Assembly (NCBI GenBank): GCA_016208905.1
Contig: JACQXG010000055.1
Span: 1-47,284 of the forward strand
Direction: 5' to 3'
Origin: Nitrospirota bacterium
GTDB taxonomy: Bacteria; Nitrospirota; Thermodesulfovibrionia; UBA6902
DNA length: 47,284 bases
Shown: in pieces, positions 40,282 to 47,284 of the stretch
Layout: each line of letters opens with the position of its first letter
Position numbering within the stretch: position 1 is the stretch's first letter
Made by a program: the position numbers and the translations under genes
Notes under the pieces: model-generated
What the model saw: only the letters and a program-made list of their open reading frames with translations
The model's database searches: none
Told to the model about the DNA's origin: nothing

Positions 40282-42027
40282 TCAATACTCACGATACTCA
40301 TTATCGGCAAGATTTTTAAACTTCGTATATTTTTCCATAAATGCGAGTTCAACTACCTTTGTCGGTCCGTTCCTCTGTTTTGCTATATCCAGTTCAGCAA
40401 TCCCTTTCTTCTGTGAATCCTGCTTTTTATAATATTCATCTCTGTAAAGAAATAATATTGTATCAGCGTCCTGCTCAATAGCGCCTGACTCTCTCAAGTC
40501 GGCAATCATCGGGTTTTTTCTTTCACCCCTCAATTCACAGCTTCTGTTAAGCTGGCTGATGACTATAACGGGCACGGACAGGTCTTTTGCAAGCGCCTTC
40601 AACGAACGTGAAATATCAGAAATGACCTGTTCTCTGGCAATATTTGAATTAGATCCGCTCATAAGCTGCAGATAATCGATGACGATCAGGTTTAACCCGT
40701 GTTCCGCCTTCAGCCTTCTTGACTTGGCCCTGATATCAAGTATTGAATTAAATGAATCGTCTATATATATCTTTGCCTCAGAAAGCTTGCCTGCCGCGTT
40801 AACGAGTTTTCTGTAATCTTCCTTGCTGTGATATCCTGAACGCACAGCCTTTGAATCAACTTCCGCCTCAGCGCACAACATCCTCAGGACAAGCTGTTCT
40901 TTCGTCATTTCAAGGCTGAAAACAGCTATCGTATCTTTCTCTTCAATAGCAGCATGTGCAACAATATTCAGGCAGAAAGCGGTCTTCCCCATTCCGGGCC
41001 TTGCTCCAATTACTACTAAATCTCCGGGATGAAAGCCTGTTGTGGCCTCATCAAGTTCGTCAAAGCCCGTTGCCAGACCTGTTATACGTTCTTTCTTGTC
41101 AAAAAGCCTGTCAACAAGCTCAATAGTATCTTTTACTACGCTCTTTATGTGGACATATGTCTGCCTGACCGCCTTTTCAGAAATATTAAAAATCTTAGTT
41201 TCTGCCAGGTCCAGAAGTTCATGTACATCCTGATTGGTATCATAACTTATCGTTACAATTTCCGTAGCAGTAGAAATGAGATTTCTCAGTATGGACTTTT
41301 CTTTAACAATTTTGGCATGGTATTTCGCATTCGCAGACGTCGGCACCAGATTTACAATTGAGCTTAAATAAGAGGCCCCCCCTACTTCTTCAATCTGCTC
41401 TTTCCGGTTCAACAGTTCCGTAAGGGTGATTAAGTCGATCGGCTCGTTCTTTTCATAAAGTTCAAGCATTGCAGTAAATATCTTTTTGTGGGCGTCTTTA
41501 TAAAAGTCGTCCGGTGTCAGATGCTCTATCGCAGTGGCAATGGCCTCGTTTTCAAGCAGCACTGCCCCGAGAACAGACTGCTCAGCTTCAATATTCTGGG
41601 GCGGCAGACGGTCAAGGCCGGTCACCGGTTTGAACGAACCGCCTTCCACATATGTACCGAGACGTTTTATCGGCTCTTCAAGGATTATCTTGCGTTTGTC
41701 TATTTCGACTCCCTGTTTGGCAATTTCTTCAGCTATGTCCTTAGAGGTCACTGAGCCGAACAGTTTATCTTCTTCCCCTGCCTGGGCCTCTATACTGAGA
41801 GTCATTGAGGACAACTGCTTCGCCAGGTCCTCTGCTGATTGTTTGACCTTTTTGGCTTTTACAAGGATAATTCTTTTCTCGTGTTCAAACTGTTTTATGT
41901 TTTTCGGATTTGCTTCCACTGCAAGGTTCCTCGGTATCAGATAATTTCTCCCGAATCCTTTCTTCACGTTTACGATGGCACCTATTTCACCGAGATCTTT
42001 CACGTCTTCTTTTAATATAACTTTCAT
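40282..42027 (-). CDS. Ribosomal protein L9 (C-terminally truncated) fused in frame to replicative DNA helicase DnaB
   Basis: 581 aa in one open frame. Residues 1-126 are L9: MKVILKEDVKDLGEIG, KKGFGRNYLIPRNLA, FGSVTSKDIAEEI, KRLGTY. The last ~20 residues of normal L9 and its stop are missing. Residues 136-581 are DnaB: LDRLPPQNIEAEQSVLGAVLLE, Walker A GARPGMGKTA, Walker B LIVIDYLQLMSG and SQLNRSCELRGERKN, full length. rplI and dnaB are neighbours in many bacteria. A GTG at 41623-41625 preceded (13 nt) by GGAAGGCGG could let DnaB start separately. Either a real fusion or an assembly deletion. Confidence 0.9.
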   Translation of the reverse strand: MKVILKEDVKDLGEIGAIVNVKKGFGRNYLIPRNLAVEANPKNIKQFEHEKRIILVKAKKVKQSAEDLAKQLSSMTLSIEAQAGEEDKLFGSVTSKDIAEEIAKQGVEIDKRKIILEEPIKRLGTYVEGGSFKPVTGLDRLPPQNIEAEQSVLGAVLLENEAIATAIEHLTPDDFYKDAHKKIFTAMLELYEKNEPIDLITLTELLNRKEQIEEVGGASYLSSIVNLVPTSANAKYHAKIVKEKSILRNLISTATEIVTISYDTNQDVHELLDLAETKIFNISEKAVRQTYVHIKSVVKDTIELVDRLFDKKERITGLATGFDELDEATTGFHPGDLVVIGARPGMGKTAFCLNIVAHAAIEEKDTIAVFSLEMTKEQLVLRMLCAEAEVDSKAVRSGYHSKEDYRKLVNAAGKLSEAKIYIDDSFNSILDIRAKSRRLKAEHGLNLIVIDYLQLMSGSNSNIAREQVISDISRSLKALAKDLSVPVIVISQLNRSCELRGERKNPMIADLRESGAIEQDADTILFLYRDEYYKKQDSQKKGIAELDIAKQRNGPTKVVELAFMEKYTKFKNLADNEYREY

Positions 42028-42383
42028 TATTACACGCTCCTATATTTTTGTTATTTTATTCTGGTATTCCTGAACCGAATTAATCAGCTATTGTAGCTCA
42101 ACCACTGTGAAAATTCAAAGCTAAAAAAAATATTTCTGTTTGCATAATAATTATCGTTGATTATTAATGTCTTATCAACATTTAGTACCTTAGAAATAAA
42201 TTCATTGCATTTTTTGACAAAAAATAAATTCGAATATCGAAATACGAAACAAATTCAAAATTTAAATGATCTAAATTCAAAACCGTTTTGGACATTTTGA
42301 TTTTACTCATTTGATATTGTTTCGTATTTCGTGTTTAGGATTTATAATTTTCCAGCTTGTCTGGGTTAGGTATTATTTAATTA
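42028..42383. other. Non-coding gap with an imperfect inverted-repeat element
   Basis: No gene in 356 nt. The part 42224-42346 is an AT-rich palindromic element: perfect 15-bp arms CGAAATACGAAACAA (42238-42252) and its complement (42317-42331), with further imperfect pairing of AATTCAAA-type segments inside. It resembles dispersed MITE/REP-like elements seen in many bacterial genomes. The rest is AT-rich spacer and the L9-DnaB leader. Confidence 0.7.
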
Positions 42384-43757
42384 TTAATCAGGGAATATCT
42401 TCCCGGGATTGAGTATTCCCTTCGGGTCAAAGACGTTCTTGATTTTTTTCATAATCTCAATACTCACGTCTGACAGTTCCATGCCCACAAACTGTTTTTT
42501 TGAAAGCCCTACACCATGTTCTCCGGAGATGGTCCCATTCAATTTAAGTGTCGCTTCAAAAATATCCTTAACAGAATCTTTGGCCCTTCCGTACTCCTCC
42601 ACGTCATTTTTATCTGTCATGATATTCACATGAATATTTCCATCGCCGGCATGGCCGAAGTTTGCTATTATCAGTTTATTTTTTTCAGCAATTTCTCTTA
42701 TCGCCCGAAGCATTTCAGGAATCCTCCCGCGGGGAACGACAATATCTTCATTTATCTTTGTCGGCCTGATATGGTAAAGGGCCGGCGATACCGCCCTCCT
42801 CGCCTCCCATATCCGCTGTTTTGAAAACATGTCTTCGGCAATGCTTACATTCCCGTTAAAAGAAGTACAAATGGATGCGATTTTCTCAGCCTCTTCCGAT
42901 ACTGCGGAGTGCTGCCCGTCAACTTCAATCAGCAGCAGGGCCTCAGCATTGACGGGGAGCCCGAAAGATTTGTAATTTTCTACGGCCATGATCGATTCAT
43001 GGTCCATGAATTCAAGGGTCCTGGGAATTATTGAAGAAGAGGTGATTTTGCTGACGGTCTGCGCGGCATCCTCGATATGAGAATATGTGCATAATAAGGT
43101 GACCGTCGCTTCAGGCATCGGCAGCACCTTCAGAAATATCTTTGTTATGATTCCAAGCGTCCCTTCAGAACCTACAAGAAGCCTCGTCAGGTCATATCCG
43201 ACAACCCCCTTGAAGGTCCTTCCTCCTGTCATTAAAACCCTGCCGTCCGGTAAAACTGTTTCAAGTCCGAGCACATAGTCTTTTGTCACTCCATACTTAA
43301 TGGCCCTCGGACCTCCGGCATTTTCAGCAACGTTACCGCCCAGTGTACAAAATTTCATACTTGCAGGGTCAGGCGGATAAAAAAGATCCACATCCTCCAG
43401 TCTTTCCTGTAAATGAGAATTGATTACTCCGGGCTCGACAATTGCAACCATATTTTTAGCATCGATATCAATGATCCTGTTCATTCCCTCCAGAGAAAGA
43501 ATTACAGCGCCCTTTAAAGGCACAGCTCCGCCCGTCATTCCGGTTCCCGCGCCTCTCGGGACAATTGGAGTATCAGTATTAAAGGCAAATGCCGCCACTT
43601 CTGAAACTTCTTCAGTGCTGACAGGTCTTACGACTGCTGACGGAGCGCCCTCGGCAGAGGAGGCATCAAACCCGTAACAAAATAGTTCCTCTTTGCCTGT
43701 TGATACTCTCCCCGGAATAATGTTTTCTGTTTTCTTTTTGAAAAATTTAAATGCCAT
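42384..43757 (-). CDS. FAD-binding oxidase, GlcD type (glycolate/D-lactate oxidase subunit)
   Basis: 457 aa. The FAD-binding part has PIVPRGAGTGMTGGAVPLKGAV, YPPDPASMKFCTLGGNVAENAGGPRAIKYG and GSEGTLGIITKI; the C-terminal part has IANFGHAGDGNIHVN and GTISGEHGVGLSKK, then FDPKGILNPGKIFP. It oxidises a 2-hydroxy acid; glycolate versus D-lactate cannot be told. No GlcE/GlcF Fe-S partner lies beside it. Confidence 0.93.
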   Translation of the reverse strand: MAFKFFKKKTENIIPGRVSTGKEELFCYGFDASSAEGAPSAVVRPVSTEEVSEVAAFAFNTDTPIVPRGAGTGMTGGAVPLKGAVILSLEGMNRIIDIDAKNMVAIVEPGVINSHLQERLEDVDLFYPPDPASMKFCTLGGNVAENAGGPRAIKYGVTKDYVLGLETVLPDGRVLMTGGRTFKGVVGYDLTRLLVGSEGTLGIITKIFLKVLPMPEATVTLLCTYSHIEDAAQTVSKITSSSIIPRTLEFMDHESIMAVENYKSFGLPVNAEALLLIEVDGQHSAVSEEAEKIASICTSFNGNVSIAEDMFSKQRIWEARRAVSPALYHIRPTKINEDIVVPRGRIPEMLRAIREIAEKNKLIIANFGHAGDGNIHVNIMTDKNDVEEYGRAKDSVKDIFEATLKLNGTISGEHGVGLSKKQFVGMELSDVSIEIMKKIKNVFDPKGILNPGKIFPD

Positions 43758-43781
43758 TACGGTTTAATTATAACAGCTGAC

Positions 43782-44264
43782 TTATAACTTATACCCTATC
43801 TTCCTCAAAAACTCTTTTCTCTGCCCTTTATCAGAATCAGTTTCAACCCCTTTCGGAGAAAGGCCGTCTATGACACCAAGTATCCCCTTCCCCAGTTCTG
43901 TCTCTGCAACAACTACCTCTACGGGATTTGCTGTTGCGCAATAAATGCCGCAAACTTCCTGACAGTCCTTTATGGCATTGAGCACATTAATCGGAAATCC
44001 GTCTTTCATGATAATCAGGAATACATGACCTGCGCCGATTCTCTCAAGATTCATAACACAGGCATCGACTAACTCAGGTTCATTCCCTTCATGCCTTATC
44101 AGACAAGGGCCGGAAGCTTCCGTAAATGCTATGCCGAATTTAGCCTGGGGAATATTTGTGACAAGAATCTCATACAGGTCCTCTGCAGTTTTTATAAAGT
44201 GTGTCTGGCCCAGTATAATATTGCACCCATCGGGGATGTTGATTTTTACAGTCTTAAGCTCCAT
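43782..44264 (-). CDS. Adenosine-specific kinase family protein
   Basis: 160 aa from the ATG at 44262-44264, which has a strong GGAGGG 5 nt upstream (the frame is open to 44300). Motifs GIAFTEASGPCLIRHEGNEPELV, HVFLIIMKDGFPINVLNAIKDC, CGIYCATANPVEVVVAET and GVIDGLSPKGVE match the family first described as adenosine-specific kinases in archaea. Biological role in bacteria is unclear. Confidence 0.85.
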   Translation of the reverse strand: MELKTVKINIPDGCNIILGQTHFIKTAEDLYEILVTNIPQAKFGIAFTEASGPCLIRHEGNEPELVDACVMNLERIGAGHVFLIIMKDGFPINVLNAIKDCQEVCGIYCATANPVEVVVAETELGKGILGVIDGLSPKGVETDSDKGQRKEFLRKIGYKL

Positions 44265-44280
44265 GTTCCCTCCTTTCAAA

Positions 44281-44322
44281 GCCTGCAGCTTATAGCTCAC
44301 AGCTAACAGCTTACAGCCAATA
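44281..44322. repeat. Heptamer repeat GCTNAYA, copy 2 (six units)
   Basis: GCCTGCA GCTTATA GCTCACA GCTAACA GCTTACA GCCAATA in tandem, occupying the divergent intergenic region between the adenosine-specific kinase gene and DUF4390-ntrYX. It ends 3 nt before an extended -10 element. Confidence 0.8.
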
Positions 44323-44325
44323 CTA

Positions 44326-44334
44326 TGTTATAAT
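44326..44334 (+). promoter_or_regulatory. Extended -10 promoter of DUF4390-ntrY-ntrX
   Basis: TGTTATAAT, a perfect extended -10; the start codon is 36 nt downstream. The heptamer repeat occupies the -35 region. Confidence 0.55.
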
Positions 44335-44369
44335 CAAAAATTAATTTTTTATATATTGTCAAAAAGCAA

Positions 44370-44936
44370 ATGAAAAAACAACTTATTGTCCTCATCTCAT
44401 TCATAAGTTTTTTCTTTACTGCCCCGTACGCATCTGCTGTGACCCCCCGGATTATGGGGCCTGAAATGGAAATTATAAATAATAATATTATTGTTAATCT
44501 TTACATTGACAATATTACTGAACTTGAAACGCATATAAAATCGGGGATTGAAAAGGAGATTATATTTACTGTAGAACTTCTGAGGGCCTGGAGATTCTGG
44601 CCTGATGAGTTTGTAGTCTCAAAAAAGATCGCAAAGGTCATAAGGTATGACAATCTAAGGGAACAATACCGGGCGACATACTACGACGGGGTCATCCGCC
44701 GCGAAAATCATTTTAAGGATTACAATTCAATGAGGGACTGGATTTTTACCGCTGACAGCATAAATCTCGCTAATGTCAAAGAACTTGAACCCGGCGATTA
44801 TTATATTAGAGTAGTCGTTGAATCAAAAAGTTTGGAACAGTTACCGTTATTGGGTTTTTTAATGCATTTTATCCCCGAAGTTGAGATGAGTCTGGCAAAA
44901 GAATCCATACCGTTTGTCATAGGGGACAGGCAATGA
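44370..44936 (+). CDS. DUF4390 exported protein
   Basis: 188 aa. A signal peptide (1-23, ending PYASA) is followed by a beta-rich domain (NNNIIVNLYIDNITELETHIKSGIEKEIIFTVEL in segments, then RAWRFWPDEFV, and GDYYIRVVVESKSLEQLPLLGFL). DUF4390 genes commonly precede NtrY-type kinases, as here, where the stop overlaps the ntrY start by 4 nt (ATGA). It may be a periplasmic sensor partner, which is inference from context. Confidence 0.88.
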   Translation: MKKQLIVLISFISFFFTAPYASAVTPRIMGPEMEIINNNIIVNLYIDNITELETHIKSGIEKEIIFTVELLRAWRFWPDEFVVSKKIAKVIRYDNLREQYRATYYDGVIRRENHFKDYNSMRDWIFTADSINLANVKELEPGDYYIRVVVESKSLEQLPLLGFLMHFIPEVEMSLAKESIPFVIGDRQ

Positions 44937-46984
44937 GAAATCTCAGGGTGCTTCTCGGGCTCTTCATTATCAGCATTATAGCGATCATAATCACCGGGGT
45001 CGTATTAAATTATCTCGGCATTGAACATGGCCCGCTTCTGATTAAAATAGGCTTCATCTTTATAATTGTGAATCTGGTATTGTACGTGCTGCTGCTGATT
45101 TTTTTTGTAGGCCGGAATCTTGTTCGTCTGTATACGGAAAAGAAACGTAAGGCCATAGGCTCCAAATTCAGGACAAAACTTGTTGTTTCCTTCCTCGGAC
45201 TTGTTCTCATTCCGTCAGTCCTTCTTTTATTTCTTTCGAATCAATTGATAAACAATTCCATTGATACATGGTTTTCACTGGAAGTCCAAAAGCCCATATA
45301 CGAATCAATGGACATAGCCAGGGCCCTGTATTTCAAGGAACGTCAAAACGCTAAAAGTTATGCAAAGCTCCTTGCGTCAAATAAAGGTCTGTTAAACTGG
45401 CGCGATCAGACGGAAACCCTGCCGGAAAATTATAACAGTTATCTGCTCAATCAATCTGACGGGTCCCGTTTAGTTGATGACGCCTTTAAAGACCGTGCCG
45501 GTACAGATATCCTGCCGACAGACAAAGGTGATATCATAAAAGCCGCCTCGCCGGTCAGGGAAGGCGGCAGGATTACAGGGGTTGTTGTAGTTGAGACCAT
45601 CATTCCGCGGGATGTGGTTGTGAAAATGGAATCGATACAGAGCGCGTTTAATGAATACCTGCAAATAAAGACCCAGCAGAACCCCGTCAGATTCATATAC
45701 TTTTTAGTGCTCACGATAGCCGCTTTGCTGATTATCTTTCTCGCCTTGTGGATATCACTGCGTATTGCCGGGGGGATAACCGTTCCCATTCAATCACTTG
45801 CAGAGGCGACCAAAACCGTTGCGCACGGCAATCTGGATTTCAGGATCAACCTCAAAAGAGACGATGAAATCGGTTTATTGATCGATTCATTCAACAAAAT
45901 GCTTGACGATTTACAGAAAAGCAATCAGTCCCTGGAAAAAGCCTATAAAGAATCAGACCGCAGAAGACTCAGCATGGAATCAATCCTGGAAAGCATCAAT
46001 ACCGGGGTTATCTTTTTCGACCGTACAGGAAGGATAATCACCCTGAATAACGCGGCCTGTTTCCTGTTAAACATTGAACGAAGCGCCCTGGAGGGCCTGA
46101 GCTACAAAGAACTTTTAGAGAAGCTCCATTCTGATGAACTCAGTTCAATGGTCAGGCATCTCAGCGATAAAGGATTTGGGGCAGTGGAAAAAGAAATCCA
46201 TATATACTTAAACGGCAGGCCGATGGACCTCAGAGTTTATACAACTATTATCAAGGACTCTTCAAATAAATTTGTAGGTACCCTTACCGTTTTTGATAAT
46301 CTCACTGAAGTCGTAATGGCGCAGAGGGCGCTCGCATGGCAGGAAGTTGCTAAAAGGATCGCCCATGAAATTAAAAATCCTCTGACTCCGATAAGACTCT
46401 CCGCTGAAAGGCTTTTGAAAAAATGGAATGAGAAGGCCCCGGATTTTGAAGACGTCCTGAACAGGTCGACCAGGACAATAGTGCAGGAAGTCAACAGTCT
46501 CAGGTCTCTTGTGGATGAATTTTCAAGGTTCGGCAAGATGCCTAAAATCACTCTGGAGCCTACCAATGTCAGTACAATTATAGAAGAAGTCGTTGAGCTT
46601 TACAGCAATTTAAAAGAAGTTGAGATAATCCCCTCTATGGGTCCGGACATACCTGAAATAGAGATCGATAAAAAACAGATAAAAATGGCTTTAATAAATC
46701 TCATAGACAATGCCATACAGGCCAAAACCGATAAGATACGTTTGAATGCCCTCCATGATCCCGCCATGGACCTTATAAGAATAGAGGTCATAGATGAAGG
46801 GACCGGGATAAAGGAAGAAGACAAAGACAAACTGTTTTTCCCCTATTTTTCAACCAGGAAGGAAGGCACAGGCCTTGGACTTGCAATAGTAAACAGCATA
46901 ATATCAAAGCATAGAGGATATATAAGAGTGCGGGACAACGAGCCGAAAGGTACACAGTTTATTATTGAGCTGCCTGTGGGCTAG
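44933..46984 (+). CDS. ntrY: NtrY-like sensor histidine kinase (HAMP, PAS)
   Basis: 683 aa. Membrane segments at about 8-30, 38-60, 84-102 and 253-276 frame a periplasmic domain (about 103-252). HAMP (277-330) and PAS (348-460) follow, then HisKA with phospho-acceptor H478 in HEIKNPLTPIRLSAERLL, and an ATPase domain with NLIDNAIQA, DEGTGI and GTGLGLAIV. This is the NtrY architecture (nitrogen or redox signalling). The response regulator follows 75 nt later. Confidence 0.93.
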   Translation: MRNLRVLLGLFIISIIAIIITGVVLNYLGIEHGPLLIKIGFIFIIVNLVLYVLLLIFFVGRNLVRLYTEKKRKAIGSKFRTKLVVSFLGLVLIPSVLLLFLSNQLINNSIDTWFSLEVQKPIYESMDIARALYFKERQNAKSYAKLLASNKGLLNWRDQTETLPENYNSYLLNQSDGSRLVDDAFKDRAGTDILPTDKGDIIKAASPVREGGRITGVVVVETIIPRDVVVKMESIQSAFNEYLQIKTQQNPVRFIYFLVLTIAALLIIFLALWISLRIAGGITVPIQSLAEATKTVAHGNLDFRINLKRDDEIGLLIDSFNKMLDDLQKSNQSLEKAYKESDRRRLSMESILESINTGVIFFDRTGRIITLNNAACFLLNIERSALEGLSYKELLEKLHSDELSSMVRHLSDKGFGAVEKEIHIYLNGRPMDLRVYTTIIKDSSNKFVGTLTVFDNLTEVVMAQRALAWQEVAKRIAHEIKNPLTPIRLSAERLLKKWNEKAPDFEDVLNRSTRTIVQEVNSLRSLVDEFSRFGKMPKITLEPTNVSTIIEEVVELYSNLKEVEIIPSMGPDIPEIEIDKKQIKMALINLIDNAIQAKTDKIRLNALHDPAMDLIRIEVIDEGTGIKEEDKDKLFFPYFSTRKEGTGLGLAIVNSIISKHRGYIRVRDNEPKGTQFIIELPVG

Positions 46985-47059
46985 AATTTAAAAACTGACA
47001 AATCATAAAATCCGTTACATAAGGTATAATGATAAGATTTTCAAAAGAGTAAATTAATT

Positions 47060-47284
47060 ATGGCCAAAATATCAAAAGCAACGATAATGGTGGTTGATGA
47101 CGAGGAAAGCATACTTGATACTTTATCCGGCATCCTTGAGGACGAAGGGCATCAGGTAATCACGGCGTCATCAGGCGAAAGCGCGCTGGCCAAATGCTCT
47201 GAAACTCCTCCGGATATTGTACTTCTTGATGTGTGGATGCCGGGGATGGACGGCATAGAAACGCTGAAGAAACTTCGAAAGAAC
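47060..47284 (+). CDS. ntrX: NtrX-type response regulator, cut by window edge
   Basis: 75 codons are visible from the ATG at 47060: a receiver domain with the acidic pair in MVVDDEESI, phospho-acceptor D57 in LLDVWMPGMDG, then ETLKKLRKN. The sigma-54 AAA+ and DNA-binding domains expected of NtrX would lie beyond the edge and cannot be confirmed. Position after ntrY supports the call. TATAAT at 47025-47030 could add a local promoter. Confidence 0.75.
   Translation, partial: MAKISKATIMVVDDEESILDTLSGILEDEGHQVITASSGESALAKCSETPPDIVLLDVWMPGMDGIETLKKLRKN

Noticed and set aside
1-47284. tRNA, rRNA or other structured RNA genes and a thiE riboswitch
   Set aside because: Reading the intergenic regions I found no cloverleaf, rRNA-like stretch or TPP-riboswitch elements; a covariance scan could still find something I missed.

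Overview
The window is one contiguous stretch of an AT-leaning bacterial chromosome. The gene set is a tad/Flp pilus locus, the efp-accB-accC-thiE-pcm block, the yicC-remA-gmk-rpoZ-coaBC-aroQ block, clpC, rpiB-glyA-nrdR, two large multihaem cytochromes, an LsrF-like class I aldolase and ntrYX. This mix resembles Nitrospirota (Thermodesulfovibrionia-like) or anaerobic delta-proteobacterial genomes. The placement is inferred from gene content only; no rRNA or tRNA gene was found to test it.

Layout. 1-2857 (minus): flp, cpaA, cpaB and the start of cpaC, a pilus locus running off the left edge, with hairpins in the pilin leader and after the pilin. 2994-4137: a REP-associated (RAYT-type) transposase preceded by three copies of a GGGTCARATCTTTT motif. 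4156-11561: small regulatory and unknown genes (PilZ, FmdB, TPR, zinc ribbon), a membrane spermidine-synthase-like protein, an HD-GYP response regulator and a TetR regulator. 11591-12258: an RRM RNA-binding protein plus rpsU, with a terminator-like leader hairpin. 12297-17162: pcm, thiE, accC, accB, efp and a damaged pepP. 17194-21019: an unusual accessory zone with four related copies of an octamer-based palindromic repeat, interleaved with a frameshifted caspase-like gene, a DUF2442/DUF4160 pair (the second frameshifted), an FKBP-type isomerase and a four-helix-bundle (S23-like) protein. 21017-25030: aroQ, coaBC, rpoZ, gmk, remA, yicC. 25141-30795: clpC, nrdR, glyA, rpiB and divergent coaE. 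30806-35416: HDOD protein, then PfkB kinase, zinc dehydrogenase, LsrF-like aldolase and YkgJ protein. 35602-38986: two multihaem c-type cytochromes around a cysteine-less TlpA/TPR protein. 39191-44264: amrB, a fused L9-DnaB reading frame, GlcD-type oxidase and an adenosine-specific kinase family protein. 44370 to the right edge: DUF4390, ntrY and ntrX (cut).

The most interesting signal is in 17.2-21.0 kb. Each full repeat has a purine arm (GRGT+4) and a pyrimidine arm (ACYC+4) of degenerate 8-nt units around a 27-nt core conserved at 24 of 27 positions in the comparisons made. The pyrimidine strand reads as Leu/Phe/Ser/Pro-rich peptide, and in copy C it supplies what looks like the signal peptide of the FKBP protein. 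The opposite strand of the same copy supplies the charged tail of the four-helix-bundle protein. Copies C and D flank that gene, so it may form a mobile or repeat-spreading unit with the element. A second notable item is the in-frame fusion of a truncated ribosomal protein L9 to the replicative helicase DnaB. Three frameshifted genes lie within 3.6 kb beside the repeats; true decay and local assembly error cannot be separated from the sequence alone.
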